Positions 9,094 to 18,558 of a DNA stretch of 64,000 nt are shown one piece after another. The number at the start of each line of letters is the position of its first letter. Positions within the stretch are counted from its first letter, which is position 1. The stretch lies in the NCBI RefSeq assembly GCF_000799715.1, contig NZ_JUHG01000016.1:310001-374000 (forward strand). Direction: 5' to 3'. Made by a program: the position numbers and the translations under genes. Under the pieces are notes generated by a model. That model had not been told where the DNA came from. It made no database searches and was given only the letters and a program-made list of their open reading frames with translations. Source of the stretch: Martinezella rhizogenes. Lineage in GTDB: Bacteria > Pseudomonadota > Alphaproteobacteria > Rhizobiales > Rhizobiaceae.

Positions 9094-9960
9094 CTAATTC
9101 TTCGCCGTAATCACCCGGTCAAGAGCGAACTTCAGTTCGTCCTTGACGCCTGCGGACATGGCCAGGATTTCGCGGGCCTTCAGGAAATCGAGCACGCCGG
9201 TGCGGCCGACGGACGGCCGCAGGAAGATTTGCGGGGCGAGCAGCCGCAGCTTGAGTGCAATGTTGGACTGCATGGTCAGCTGGCCTGCGCCGAACAGGCT
9301 CTCAATGCGGTTCGGAAACTGGGTGCCGTCGCCTTCCGGGCCGCCGACAACGTCGATGCCGATGATGATATCGGCAAGGCCAGCCAGATGCTCGTAGGGA
9401 ACCGGGTTCATGATGCCGCCGTCGATCATCACCCGCTCGCCGACCTTGACCGGCATGAAGACGGCGGGAATGGCGGCGGAGGCGGCCAGCACCGGAAAGA
9501 GCTCGCCCTTTTCGGTCAGCACTTCAGCCTGGCTGTAGTAATCCGTCGTCACCACCTTCAGCGGGATGTGCAGCTCGGAGAAATCCTCGGGAAAGGCCGG
9601 CGGCATGAAGGCGCGCAGAATGCGCTCGAGATTGAACTGGCCGAACCGGAATTTACGAACGCTCGCCGGCCTGAGACCCCAGAGCTTGTTGAGCACGGCC
9701 GGGCGATTGCCGACGGTGGCAAGCGTATAGTCGCGGATTTCCGCGCCGCTCAAGCCTGCCGCCATCGCCGCGCCCATGATCGCGCCGATGGAGGAGCCGG
9801 CGATCGCCACCGGGCGGATGCCGAGCTCGTCCAGCGCCTCGATGATGTGAATATGGGCAAGACCACGCGCGCCGCCGCAGCCGAAGGCGACCGCGACGCT
9901 CGGCGTGCTTGATGTCGCGAGCGTATAGTCGCTCCCGACAAAATCAGCATAATCGCCCAT
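9094..9960 (-). CDS. Patatin-like phospholipase family protein
   Basis: A 288-residue patatin-fold acyl hydrolase. The oxyanion-hole glycines are in GCGGARGLAHI (about residue 27), the nucleophile elbow is GSSIG (about residue 57), and the catalytic aspartate is in DGGIMNPVPYEHL (about residue 200). This Ser-Asp dyad set is complete. Bacterial members of this RssA-like size act on phospholipids or remain uncharacterised. GGGAG lies just before the ATG. It starts 18 bp after the rsmD stop, so it is probably the last gene of a unit with the RluB-like gene and rsmD, though no functional link is obvious. Confidence 0.9.
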   Translation of the reverse strand: MGDYADFVGSDYTLATSSTPSVAVAFGCGGARGLAHIHIIEALDELGIRPVAIAGSSIGAIMGAAMAAGLSGAEIRDYTLATVGNRPAVLNKLWGLRPASVRKFRFGQFNLERILRAFMPPAFPEDFSELHIPLKVVTTDYYSQAEVLTEKGELFPVLAASAAIPAVFMPVKVGERVMIDGGIMNPVPYEHLAGLADIIIGIDVVGGPEGDGTQFPNRIESLFGAGQLTMQSNIALKLRLLAPQIFLRPSVGRTGVLDFLKAREILAMSAGVKDELKFALDRVITAKN

Positions 9961-9978
9961 GGTCGTCTCCCACCGCCG

Positions 9979-10545
9979 CTAGGCCTGCCGGGGCTGATAA
10001 CGGAAGAAATGCATCTTGCTGTCGCCGAAGGTCCGCTCTTCGAGGAAGAGGAAATCGGGGACGACGGTCACCGCGACGTCGGCACGCTCCTCAAGGATCG
10101 CGAGCGCCCCCGGCACCAGCCAGCGGCCCGCAGCGGCGGCGGCGAACGTCTTCTCGCCCAGACCCTTGCCATAGGGCGGATCGGCGAAGAGGAAATCGAA
10201 AGGCTCGAGATTGCCGACGCTGCCGAGATCGGTCGCGTCACGCCGCATCATACGCGTGCGGCCATGCAGGCCGAGCGCATCGATGTTTTCCCAGAGCAGG
10301 CCACGGCCCTCGACGCTGCTTTCAACGAAGAGGACGTGACGGCAGCCGCGCGAGGCGGCTTCCAGGCCAACAGCGCCGGTGCCCGCGAAGACATCCATCA
10401 TTCGCGTGCCGTCGAGCGCCTCGGGATAGGCATGGCTCAGAATATTGAACAGGCTCTCGCGCGTGCGGTCCGCCGTCGGACGAATATCGTTCGACTTCGG
10501 CACCGCAAGCGACCGACCGCGAAACTCACCGCCGACGATCCGCAC
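9979..10545 (-). CDS. rsmD: 16S rRNA (guanine(966)-N2)-methyltransferase RsmD
   Basis: RsmD uses S-adenosylmethionine to methylate G966 of 16S rRNA. The 188-residue product has the opening MRIVGGEFRGRSL, the SAM-binding loop DVFAGTGAVGLEAASRG, and the catalytic ADPPYGKG (DPPY) motif. The start is GTG, 7 bases after the stop of the RluB-like gene. The tight spacing between two rRNA-modification genes supports one transcript. Confidence 0.95.
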   Translation of the reverse strand: MRIVGGEFRGRSLAVPKSNDIRPTADRTRESLFNILSHAYPEALDGTRMMDVFAGTGAVGLEAASRGCRHVLFVESSVEGRGLLWENIDALGLHGRTRMMRRDATDLGSVGNLEPFDFLFADPPYGKGLGEKTFAAAAAGRWLVPGALAILEERADVAVTVVPDFLFLEERTFGDSKMHFFRYQPRQA

Positions 10546-10551
10546 CGCGCC

Positions 10552-12564
10552 TTAACCCCTTCCGCCCTTCGGGCCGCCCTTGCCGGGGCCACCACGGCTC
10601 GGACCGCTGCGGCTAGGACCACCGGACGGACGTCCAGCGCCACCGGGCTTGCCCGAGAAGCTGCGTGCACCGCCGGGCTTTCCAGACGGCTTGCCGCCAA
10701 AGGACTTGCCGCCGCCCGGCTTCTTGCCGAAAGACTTGCCAGCCGGCCGGTCACCTGTAGGACGCTCACCTTGCGGGCGGTCGCTACGGGGAGGACGATC
10801 ACCGAATGGGCGATCGCCGCGAGGACGCTCGGAGCGCTGCTCGCCATCGAAAGACCGGGCGCGCGGACGCTCGTCACCCTCGGCGCGCGGCCGACGGTCA
10901 CCAGTGGGACGATCGCCACGTGGGCGATCACTGAACGCACGATCGCCACGGGGCTTGTCACCGTAAGGGCGGTCACCGCGCGGCTTGTCACCGAATGGCC
11001 GGTCGCCACGAGGACGTTCCGAGCGTGCTTCGCCCTGGAATGATTTCGCACGGGGGCGATCGCCAAATGCCTTATCGCCGCGGGGCTTGTCACCATACGG
11101 ACGATCACCACGGGGCTTGTCGCCGAAAGGACGGTCACCGCGCGGCGGACGGTCGCCTTGGGGGCGATCGCCACGGAGACGGTCGGAGCGCTTGCGGTCG
11201 AAACCGTCGTCATCGCCACGCCCCGTACGCGGTGCTTCCTCGCTCGCGCGGATCCATTCTCCATCCGCCTCGGCAACCCGATTGACGCGAACGCGCGGGC
11301 CTTCGTCCGGACGGTCGAAACCGCTGCGCTGCGGGCGCTCGGGCTCACCGCGCTTGGCGGCAGTCCTGATATTCTTGGCGGCTTTCGCGGCAGCCTTCTC
11401 GCCGAGCGGACGGGCGCCGGGAGCCATCCAGACATTGGCGTTGCGGCGCGCGCCGAGCGGCGGACGCTTCGGACGGTCGTCTTCCTTGTGGCCGCCTTCA
11501 CGACGCCCCTCGTCACGACGATCGTCGCGCTTGGTGTCGAGACGGCTCAAGGCACGTTCGCGCTTGTCCTCGGGACGCTCGCGGTCGCGCCTCGGGCGCT
11601 CCTCTTTCGCGGCGCGCTCCGGCTTGGCTTCAGCTTCATCGTCACCGGCAACTGCCGTGGTGTTGTAGAGCGGCGCGTCGAAATTCGCCTTGGCGTCTTC
11701 GACCAGACGGGGGCCAAGCTGATCGCGCAGCGTGCGGCCGCGCACTTCCACCACACGGCCTTCCGGCAGGTCACCGAGCTGGAACGGACCGTAGGAAATG
11801 CGGATCAGGCGATTGACCTCGAGACCGAGCGCGCCCATCACGTTCTTGATTTCGCGGTTCTTGCCTTCGCGCAGACCCATGGTGATCCAGACGTTGGACC
11901 CTTGCGTGCGGTCGAGCGTGGCTTCGATTGAGCCGTAGAGCACGCCATCAACGGCAATGCCGTCCTTCAGCTTGTCGAGCGCATCCTGATCGATCTCGCC
12001 ATGGGCGCGGACGCGGTAGCGGCGCAGCCAGCCAGTGGTCGGCAGTTCCAGCACGCGGGCGAGGCCACCGTCATTGGTGAGCAGCAGCAGGCCTTCGGTG
12101 TTGATATCGAGACGGCCGATCGACATGACGCGCGGCAATTCTTCCGGCAGATTGTCGAAAACGGTCGGACGTCCTTCCGGATCGGCATTGGTGGTCACCA
12201 GGCCGGCCGGCTTGTGATAGAGCCACATGCGCGTGCGCTCGATGCCGCGGATCGGCACGCCGTCCACCTCGATCTTGTCGGCGAGCGTCACGTTGACGAC
12301 CGGGCTATCCAGCAGCACGCCATTCAGCCGCACGCGGCCGTCCATGACCATGCGCTCGATATCGCGGCGAGACGCCACGCCGGCGCGCGCCATCACCTTG
12401 GAAATGCGCTCGGCCTTTCCATCACCGCCGTCGGTTTCAGCTGCCGCCTTGGCAGGCGCTGCCTTCACCGGCTTGGTGTCGTCGCGCTTCGTCGGCGCCT
12501 TCGTCTTGACGTCGCGGGTAAAGGGCTTGGACCCAGGCCGCTTGGGCTTGTCATTCATTGTCAT
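10552..12564 (-). CDS. 23S rRNA pseudouridine synthase (RluB/RsuA family) with long low-complexity C-terminal tail
   Basis: The 670-residue product has three parts. Residues 1-50 are a Lys/Ala-rich leader. Residues 52-290 are a standard RsuA/RluB/RluE/RluF enzyme: an S4 RNA-binding domain (ISKVMARAGVASRRDIERMV) and a catalytic domain with GRLDINTEGLLLL, the catalytic aspartate being D153. Residues 291-670 are a charged then glycine-rich tail with tandem GDRPFGDKPR-type units and a GGKSFGGKP-type end, certainly disordered. The enzyme isomerises uridine in rRNA, most likely U2605 of 23S (RluB). The tail probably binds RNA. The gene heads the run with rsmD and the patatin gene and is divergent from tadA. 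Confidence 0.9.
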   Translation of the reverse strand: MTMNDKPKRPGSKPFTRDVKTKAPTKRDDTKPVKAAPAKAAAETDGGDGKAERISKVMARAGVASRRDIERMVMDGRVRLNGVLLDSPVVNVTLADKIEVDGVPIRGIERTRMWLYHKPAGLVTTNADPEGRPTVFDNLPEELPRVMSIGRLDINTEGLLLLTNDGGLARVLELPTTGWLRRYRVRAHGEIDQDALDKLKDGIAVDGVLYGSIEATLDRTQGSNVWITMGLREGKNREIKNVMGALGLEVNRLIRISYGPFQLGDLPEGRVVEVRGRTLRDQLGPRLVEDAKANFDAPLYNTTAVAGDDEAEAKPERAAKEERPRRDRERPEDKRERALSRLDTKRDDRRDEGRREGGHKEDDRPKRPPLGARRNANVWMAPGARPLGEKAAAKAAKNIRTAAKRGEPERPQRSGFDRPDEGPRVRVNRVAEADGEWIRASEEAPRTGRGDDDGFDRKRSDRLRGDRPQGDRPPRGDRPFGDKPRGDRPYGDKPRGDKAFGDRPRAKSFQGEARSERPRGDRPFGDKPRGDRPYGDKPRGDRAFSDRPRGDRPTGDRRPRAEGDERPRARSFDGEQRSERPRGDRPFGDRPPRSDRPQGERPTGDRPAGKSFGKKPGGGKSFGGKPSGKPGGARSFSGKPGGAGRPSGGPSRSGPSRGGPGKGGPKGGRG
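10735..11181 (-). repeat. Coding tandem repeats (GDRPxGDKPR units) in the RluB-like tail
   Basis: Residues 462-610 consist of short R-G-D-R-P-x-G-D-(K/R)-P units. A larger block beginning RGDRPFGDKPRGDRPYGD starts at residue 475 and again at residue 519 (44 residues later), with a partial copy at residue 582. The blocks are joined by similar linkers (AKSFQGEARSERP and ARSFDGEQRSERP). The DNA copies differ at many silent sites, so the duplications are not recent. Confidence 0.85.
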
Positions 12565-12636
12565 TTGTTGTTTGCCTGAATTTTTAAGGCGTGTTCCTAT
12601 CAGGTCACGCCCCTGCGGTTAAGTGGAAAATCTTAA

Positions 12637-13095
12637 ATGGCGAATACAAATCACTTCATGAAGCTGGCGCTCGCCGAAGCACGAAGCGCCGGAGCGCGTG
12701 GTGAAGTGCCGATCGGAGCCGTTCTCGTGCTCGACAACACCGTCATCGCCAAGGCCGGCAACCGCACCCGCGAGCTCAACGACGTCACCGCCCATGCCGA
12801 AATCGCCGCGATCCGTATTGCCTGCGAAGCGCTCGGCCAGGAGCGCCTGACGGGCGCCGATCTCTATGTGACGCTGGAGCCCTGCACCATGTGCGCGGCG
12901 GCCATTTCATTTGCCCGTATCCGCCGCCTCTACTACGGCGCGGAAGATCCGAAGGGGGGCGGGGTGGACAATGGCGTGCGTTTCTATCGCCAACCGACCT
13001 GCCATCACGCGCCGGAAGTCTATTCGGGCATCGCCGAACGGGATGCGGCTGACATTCTCAGGGAATTCTTCCAGCTGAAACGGCAGGAAGACTAA
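12637..13095 (+). CDS. tadA: tRNA-specific adenosine deaminase TadA
   Basis: TadA deaminates adenosine-34 of tRNA-Arg(ACG) to inosine. The 152-residue product has the cytidine-deaminase-fold zinc site: HAEIAAI (histidine ligand and catalytic glutamate) and PCTMCAAAI (two cysteine ligands). The length is normal for bacterial TadA. It is divergent from the RluB-like gene with 72 bp between starts, so the two genes share a promoter region. Its stop overlaps the terminator of the convergent lipoprotein gene. Confidence 0.95.
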   Translation: MANTNHFMKLALAEARSAGARGEVPIGAVLVLDNTVIAKAGNRTRELNDVTAHAEIAAIRIACEALGQERLTGADLYVTLEPCTMCAAAISFARIRRLYYGAEDPKGGGVDNGVRFYRQPTCHHAPEVYSGIAERDAADILREFFQLKRQED

Positions 13096-13120
13096 AAAGC
13101 GACGGTTTTGGCCGCCGCTT
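13094..13120 (-). terminator. Rho-independent terminator of the lipoprotein gene
   Basis: On the minus strand AAGCGGCGG pairs with CCGTCGCTT (one G-U pair) around CCAAAA, followed by a T run (complement of 13094-13098). It lies 15 bp past the lipoprotein stop and overlaps the tadA stop. Confidence 0.75.
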
Positions 13121-13135
13121 CATGCTCGGGAAAGC

Positions 13136-13768
13136 TTACTGGAACGGCTTCCACCAACTGCTGCTGTTGGACTGCTGCGCTGCCTCGGCATCCTTCTTGC
13201 GCTGCTTTTCCTTCTTGCTCTCCGGCGTGCCGACATCGCTCAACGCCGTCGGGTCGGAAACCTGACGATATTGCTGCGGCGGATCGATCAGATAACGGCG
13301 CTGCTCATAGGTCCCGGCCTGATCCTGGCGCGCGGCGCGATAGGCTGCCGTCTGCTCCACTTCCGTCTTGCGGTTGCGGCCGCTGTCTGCCTGAGCGAGC
13401 GGCGAGCGATAATTGACGTCGTTCTTGTTCTGGTCGGCCTCTTCAGCCAGACGCTTGCGCGCGTCTTCCGGCGATTCCAGCCAGGCCGGGTTATCCTTGC
13501 TTGCCAGCGTCTGTTGCGGCGCCGTCAGGGCTTCCCTCTGGTTTTCAGCCGGCAGAACCAAGCCAGGGCGATTCGGATACGTCACACCCTTGTCCTTCGG
13601 CGTGGCGGCCGAAATGGAGGCGATGTCGCCGAGGTCGTCGAGAAGCTGAACGCCGGCGGTCTTGTCCGTGCCGTAACGCGGGCTGCTCAAGCAGCCGGAC
13701 ATCAGACCGCAGCCAACCACGAGTGCCGCCAAGCTGACGCCAACACGAACCCTATGCATCGCTCTCAT
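13136..13768 (-). CDS. Hypothetical lipoprotein
   Basis: From the ATG at 13768 the product has 210 residues and starts with a basic n-region, a hydrophobic stretch and a lipobox ending LMSGC, so it is probably exported, lipidated and anchored in the envelope. GGAAGGG just upstream supports this start over 13813. The mature part is hydrophilic and Gln/Lys/Ala-rich, with a low-complexity C-terminus ending SSSWWKPFQ. No conserved domain is recognised. It is convergent with tadA and co-oriented with ileS, whose stop lies 133 bp from this start. Confidence 0.75.
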   Translation of the reverse strand: MRAMHRVRVGVSLAALVVGCGLMSGCLSSPRYGTDKTAGVQLLDDLGDIASISAATPKDKGVTYPNRPGLVLPAENQREALTAPQQTLASKDNPAWLESPEDARKRLAEEADQNKNDVNYRSPLAQADSGRNRKTEVEQTAAYRAARQDQAGTYEQRRYLIDPPQQYRQVSDPTALSDVGTPESKKEKQRKKDAEAAQQSNSSSWWKPFQ

Positions 13769-13901
13769 GAAAACCCTTCCCAGCCATGCCGGTACATCTA
13801 TAGCAGACCCCAATTCATGCCAACTGCCGCAAAAATCGGGCCATTTTCAGGCAGCTTTTACCGGATGAACGCCTCGAAGGCAATTCACCCGGCAATTTTC
13901 T

Positions 13902-16784
13902 TCAGTTGACGGCCGCCAGCTCGCGCAGGGCTGCTGCATCACGCGCCGAAACGTCGGGATAGTCCGGATCGGAGCCGACATCGGTGGTGATGCGCCAGGA
14001 ACGGGCGCATTTGCGGCCTTCCGCCAGTGCGGGCACGACGCCTACCTTGGCGGCGTCATCCAAACGGAAAGCATCCGCCGGGCCTTCGCCAGCGTTGACG
14101 GCGATGCCGGAGGTGATGCAGATTTCCGCCAGGTCCTGCCCTTCCAGCGCCTTCAGGAGCTCCGGATCGGCGACGTAGACGACGGGAGCGGCTTCCAGCG
14201 AGGAGCCGATACGCTTGTCCTTGCGCTCGATTTCGAGCGCGCCGGTGACGACGCTGCGCACGGCGCGGATCTTCTTCCACTTCTCGGCCAGCGCCTCGTT
14301 CTTCCATTCGGCAGGAACGGCGGGGAACTGTTCGAGATGCACGGAGACCGCCGACGGATTGCGCGACAGCCAGGCTTCTTCCGTCGTAAACGGCAGCATC
14401 GGCGCAAGCCAGGTCACCATGCAGTCGAAGATCGTGCGGATGACGGCGAGCGACGCGCGGCGGCGCAGGCTCGACGGGGCGTCGCAATAAAGCGCGTCCT
14501 TGCGGACATCGAAATAGAAGGCCGAAAGCTCGACATTCGAGAAATCGATAAGGGCGCGGGCGATGCGCTTGAAGTCGAAGGCGTCGTAGCTTTCGCGCAC
14601 GAGCTCGTTCAGCTCGGCGAGACGATGCAGCATCAGCTGCTCCAGCTCCGGCATATCGGCGTAGGCTATCACTTCGCCCTTGTCATGCGCCAGCGTGCCG
14701 AGCATCCAGCGGATGGTGTTGCGCAGCTTGCGATAGGCATCGACGTTGGTCTGGATGATCGCCTTGCCGAGACGCTGGTCTTCCCAGTAGTCGGTGGTCA
14801 TGACCCAGAGGCGCAGGATATCCGCGCCGCTGTCCTTCATCACATCCTGCGGCGCAACGACGTTGCCGAGCGACTTCGACTGCTTGCGGCCCTGTTCATC
14901 CATGGTGAAACCATGGGTGACGACCGTGTCATAGGGCGCACGGCCACGCGTCGCCGCACTTTCGAGCAGCGACGAATGGAACCAGCCGCGATGCTGGTCT
15001 GAGCCTTCGAGATAGACGTCCGCCGGCCATTTCAGGTCCGGACGGTCTTCCAGCGTGAAGGTATGGGTCGAACCCGAGTCGAACCAGACGTCGAGGATAT
15101 CCATGACCTGCGTCCACGGCTCGTTGGCCTTTTCGCCAAGGAAACGCTCGCGCGCGCCTTCGGCAAACCAGGCGTCAGCGCCTTCGGCATCGAAAGCTTC
15201 AAGGATGCGGGCGTTGACGGCGTCGTCCTGCAGGATCTCGCCGTCATCGTCGACGAAGATCGCGATCGGAACGCCCCAGGCGCGCTGGCGCGAGAGCACC
15301 CAATCCGGGCGCTGCTCGATCATGGCGCGCAGGCGGTTCTGGCCGCTAGCGGGCACGAAACGGGTATCGTCGATCGCCTTCAGCGCGCGCGACCGCAGCG
15401 TCGTGCCGTCGGCAAGGTCCTTGTCCATGTAGACGAACCATTGCGGCGTGTTGCGGAAGATGACCGGCTTCTTCGAGCGCCAGGAATGCGGATAGGAATG
15501 CTTCATACGTCCGCGCGCGAAGAGCGTGCTGGTCTCGATCAGCGCCTTGATGACGAGATCGTTGGCATTGCCCTTCTTGCCGTTGTCGTCCATGACGCGG
15601 CCGCCCTCGAAGCCGGGGGCGTCAGTGGTGTAGAAGCCGGCGTCGTCGACCGGGAACGGGATGCGCGACGAGATCCCTCGCGCTTCCACCTCGCGGGCAT
15701 TGGCCATCCAGACGTCAAAGTCCTCGCGGCCATGGCTGGGTGCGGTGTGCACGAAGCCGGTGCCGGCATCGTCGGTAACATGATCGCCGTCGAGCAAGGG
15801 AACCTTGAAGTCATAACCGAGCGAAGCCAGCGGATGGGCGCAGATGATCGCGCCGAAATCCTCGGCGGTCACGTCGCGCAGGCGCTTGTACTGCAGCTTT
15901 GCCTTGGCAAAAGCTTCCTCGGCAAGCTTGTCGGCGAAGACGAGCTTTTCGCCCGGACGCGGACCGAAATCATTCGCGGCTTCCGTCACTTCGTAGAGGC
16001 CATAAGAGACCCGCGACGAATAGGCGATCGCCCGGTTGCCGGGGATCGTCCAGGGGGTCGTGGTCCAGATGACGACGAAGGCATCGGCAAGCGCCGCCGG
16101 ACCTTCCACGACCGGGAATTTCACCCAGATCATGTCGCTCTCGACGTCGGCATATTCGACTTCGGCTTCCGCAAGTGCCGTGCGCTCGACCACCGACCAC
16201 ATGACTGGCTTCGAACCGCGATAGAGCTGACCGGTCTTGGCGATCTTCAGCAGCTCGCCGGCGATGCGGGATTCGGCGTGAAAGTTCATCGTCAGATAGG
16301 GATTTTCGAAATCGCCGACGATGCCGAGACGCTTGAACTCCTCGGACTGGATCTTGATCCAGCCGGCGGCGAAGTCACGGCATTCCTGGCGGAATTCGTT
16401 AACCGGAACCTCGTCCTTGTTCTTGCCCTTCTCGCGGTATTTTTCCTCGATCTTCCACTCGATCGGCAGGCCGTGGCAGTCCCAACCCGGAACGTAGTTG
16501 CTGTCATAGCCGCGCATCTGGAACGAGCGGGTGATGACGTCCTTGAGGATCTTGTTCAGTGCGTGGCCGATATGGATGTTGCCATTGGCGTAGGGCGGGC
16601 CGTCATGCAGCACGAATTTCTCGCGGCCGGCGGCCGACGCGCGCAGCACCTTGTAGAGGTCCATCTCCTGCCAGCGCTTGACCAGCTCCGGCTCCTTCTG
16701 CGGCAGGCCGGCGCGCATCGGGAAATCGGTCTCGGGCAAATAGAGAGTCTTCGAATAGTCGAGTTTTTCAGCGGTATCGGTCAT
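13902..16784 (-). CDS. ileS: Isoleucyl-tRNA synthetase
   Basis: IleRS charges tRNA-Ile in the cytoplasm. The 960-residue product has the class I signatures: the HIGH box in NGNIHIGHALNK (about residue 70) and a KMSKS-equivalent KQSKSLGN (about residue 630). The editing domain contains WTTTPWTIPGNRA, and an anticodon-binding domain follows DVWFDSGSTHTF and the KMSKS loop. The length is normal for alphaproteobacteria. About 300 bp without a gene lies upstream; I see no T-box leader there. Confidence 0.98.
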   Translation of the reverse strand: MTDTAEKLDYSKTLYLPETDFPMRAGLPQKEPELVKRWQEMDLYKVLRASAAGREKFVLHDGPPYANGNIHIGHALNKILKDVITRSFQMRGYDSNYVPGWDCHGLPIEWKIEEKYREKGKNKDEVPVNEFRQECRDFAAGWIKIQSEEFKRLGIVGDFENPYLTMNFHAESRIAGELLKIAKTGQLYRGSKPVMWSVVERTALAEAEVEYADVESDMIWVKFPVVEGPAALADAFVVIWTTTPWTIPGNRAIAYSSRVSYGLYEVTEAANDFGPRPGEKLVFADKLAEEAFAKAKLQYKRLRDVTAEDFGAIICAHPLASLGYDFKVPLLDGDHVTDDAGTGFVHTAPSHGREDFDVWMANAREVEARGISSRIPFPVDDAGFYTTDAPGFEGGRVMDDNGKKGNANDLVIKALIETSTLFARGRMKHSYPHSWRSKKPVIFRNTPQWFVYMDKDLADGTTLRSRALKAIDDTRFVPASGQNRLRAMIEQRPDWVLSRQRAWGVPIAIFVDDDGEILQDDAVNARILEAFDAEGADAWFAEGARERFLGEKANEPWTQVMDILDVWFDSGSTHTFTLEDRPDLKWPADVYLEGSDQHRGWFHSSLLESAATRGRAPYDTVVTHGFTMDEQGRKQSKSLGNVVAPQDVMKDSGADILRLWVMTTDYWEDQRLGKAIIQTNVDAYRKLRNTIRWMLGTLAHDKGEVIAYADMPELEQLMLHRLAELNELVRESYDAFDFKRIARALIDFSNVELSAFYFDVRKDALYCDAPSSLRRRASLAVIRTIFDCMVTWLAPMLPFTTEEAWLSRNPSAVSVHLEQFPAVPAEWKNEALAEKWKKIRAVRSVVTGALEIERKDKRIGSSLEAAPVVYVADPELLKALEGQDLAEICITSGIAVNAGEGPADAFRLDDAAKVGVVPALAEGRKCARSWRITTDVGSDPDYPDVSARDAAALRELAAVN

Positions 16785-17032
16785 GGTTCAGACAATTGCC
16801 TCGGCGTCTCGGGCATATCGCGCCAAGAAGGCGCAGCCATAAGGGGATTTTTTCGGCGGCGGTAGCGCCTCGGGAACGGGCGCCAGGAACCCGGACCTTC
16901 CGGCAGCTTAAAGCGCGCGGAAGGCCGGGCCAATAATTCGTATCGATAGGCTCAGCCGAAATTGGGTCATAATGGGCGGTTCATAAGCGCTTTTTGAGCG
17001 GAAAGGAAGAGGATTCCACCGCAACAAGGCAC

Positions 17033-17063
17033 AGAAAAGCCGCGGGCGTTTCCACCCGCGGCT
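17033..17063 (-). terminator. Rho-independent terminator after the mctP-like gene
   Basis: AGCCGCGGG (17038-17046) and CCCGCGGCT (17055-17063) form a perfect 9-bp stem with an 8-base loop. Read on the minus strand the stem is followed by TTTTCTG. It sits 20 bp past the stop of the permease gene. Confidence 0.85.
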
Positions 17064-17082
17064 GATTGAGGAGCCGGCCCGA

Positions 17083-18558
17083 TCAGGCGCGTGCCGTCGC
17101 CCGGGCCGGCATGACCGCGTTGAGGATCACCGACACCGCGATATTGGCGGCCAGCGCAAGCAGTCCCGTGTAGACGGTGAAGCTCGTATCCCCGAGAGAG
17201 ACCATGTGCAGCGGCTTCCAGCCGGCATCCCAGACGAGATAGGTACCGCCGAAGAAACCGACGACCCAGCCGACAAGCAGAGCCGGTGCACGGAACCACT
17301 TGGTATAGAGGCCGAAAACCAGCGCCGGCAACGTCTGCAGGATCCAGATACCACCCAGCAATTGCAGGTCGAGCGCGAACTGCGTCGGCAGGAAGATGAT
17401 GACGAGAAGCGCGCCGACCTTGACGACCAGCGAGGTCATCTTGGCGACCTTCGCCTCGCCGGCATCGGACACCTGCGGATTGATGTAAGCCTTCCAGAAG
17501 TTGCGGGTGAAGAGGTTGGCAGCGCCAATGCTCATCACGGCAGCCGGCACCAGCGCACCGATGGCGATGGCCGCGAAGGCGAAACCCGCAAACCAGCTGG
17601 AGAACAGCGACTGGAACAGCGCCGGCACGACATCATTGGGGCTATCCAGCTTCAGATTGGCCGCATGGCCCATATAGCCGAGCAGGGCCAGCAGGCCGAG
17701 CAGCAGCGTATAGGCCGGCAGCAACACCGCATTCTTGCGGATGGTGTTGCCGCTGTTGGAGGCGAAAATACCGGTCAACGTATGCGGATACATGAAGGCC
17801 GCGAGCGCCGAGCCAAGCGCCAGCGTCGCATAGGCGACATACTGGTTGCCGCCGAGCACCAGGCTGCCAGCCCCCTTGGCCTGGAAAGCCGCATCGGCGG
17901 AGGCGAAGACATTGGCATAGCCGCCAAGCTTGGCCGGGATGAGCGCAATGGCGGCGATCACCACGATGTAGATCATGATGTCCTTGACGAAGGCGATCAG
18001 CGCCGGGGCGCGAAGTCCCGCCGAATAAGTATAGAGCGCCAGGATGATAAAGGCGACGGCGAGCGGGAATTCGCCATGCAGGCCCAGAGCCTTGAACACA
18101 GCCGTCATGCCGACAAGCTGCAAGGCGATATAGGGCATGGTGGCGATGACGCCGGTCGCGGCAACTGCCAGTTCGAGCGCCCGCGAACCATATTGGCCAT
18201 GCACGACATCGCCCGCCGTGACGTAGCCATGATCCTTTGCGCGCTTCCAGAGAAGCGGCATCACCATGAAGACGAAGGGATAGACGACGATGGTATAGGG
18301 CAGCGCGAAGAAGCCGTAGGCGCCGACCGTGTAGACCAGGGCCGGGACGGCAATGACGGTATAGGCGGTGTAAAAGTCGCCGCCGACGAGGAACCAGGTG
18401 ATCCATGTGCCGAAGTTGCGGCCGCCAAGGCCCCATTCGTCGATACTGGCAAGGGTCTTCGGCCTGCGCCAGCGCGCGGCGACAAAGCCCATGACGGTTA
18501 CCAGCACCATGAAGAAAATGAAGACGGCAAGTGCCGTCGGGTCGATATCAGTCATCAT
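17083..18558 (-). CDS. mctP: Sodium:solute symporter family permease, MctP-like monocarboxylate transporter
   Basis: A 491-residue integral inner-membrane protein of the SSS family with about 13 hydrophobic segments. The opening (ALAVFIFFMVLVTVMGFVAA, then IDEWGLGGRNFGTWITWFL) closely matches my recollection of Rhizobium leguminosarum MctP, which takes up lactate, pyruvate and other monocarboxylates and alanine. The symbol rests on that resemblance rather than an alignment. The start overlaps the stop of the upstream DUF3311 gene by 11 bp, so the two are translationally coupled. No MctRS-type two-component system is in the window. Confidence 0.8.
   Translation of the reverse strand: MMTDIDPTALAVFIFFMVLVTVMGFVAARWRRPKTLASIDEWGLGGRNFGTWITWFLVGGDFYTAYTVIAVPALVYTVGAYGFFALPYTIVVYPFVFMVMPLLWKRAKDHGYVTAGDVVHGQYGSRALELAVAATGVIATMPYIALQLVGMTAVFKALGLHGEFPLAVAFIILALYTYSAGLRAPALIAFVKDIMIYIVVIAAIALIPAKLGGYANVFASADAAFQAKGAGSLVLGGNQYVAYATLALGSALAAFMYPHTLTGIFASNSGNTIRKNAVLLPAYTLLLGLLALLGYMGHAANLKLDSPNDVVPALFQSLFSSWFAGFAFAAIAIGALVPAAVMSIGAANLFTRNFWKAYINPQVSDAGEAKVAKMTSLVVKVGALLVIIFLPTQFALDLQLLGGIWILQTLPALVFGLYTKWFRAPALLVGWVVGFFGGTYLVWDAGWKPLHMVSLGDTSFTVYTGLLALAANIAVSVILNAVMPARATARA

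Noticed and set aside
15063..16865. 600-residue open frame antisense to ileS
   Set aside because: Shadow of a certain synthetase gene; no domain or start signal.
16785..17032. Possible leader or T-box upstream of ileS
   Set aside because: No T-box motif, specifier loop or antiterminator was recognised; T-boxes are also rare in this group.
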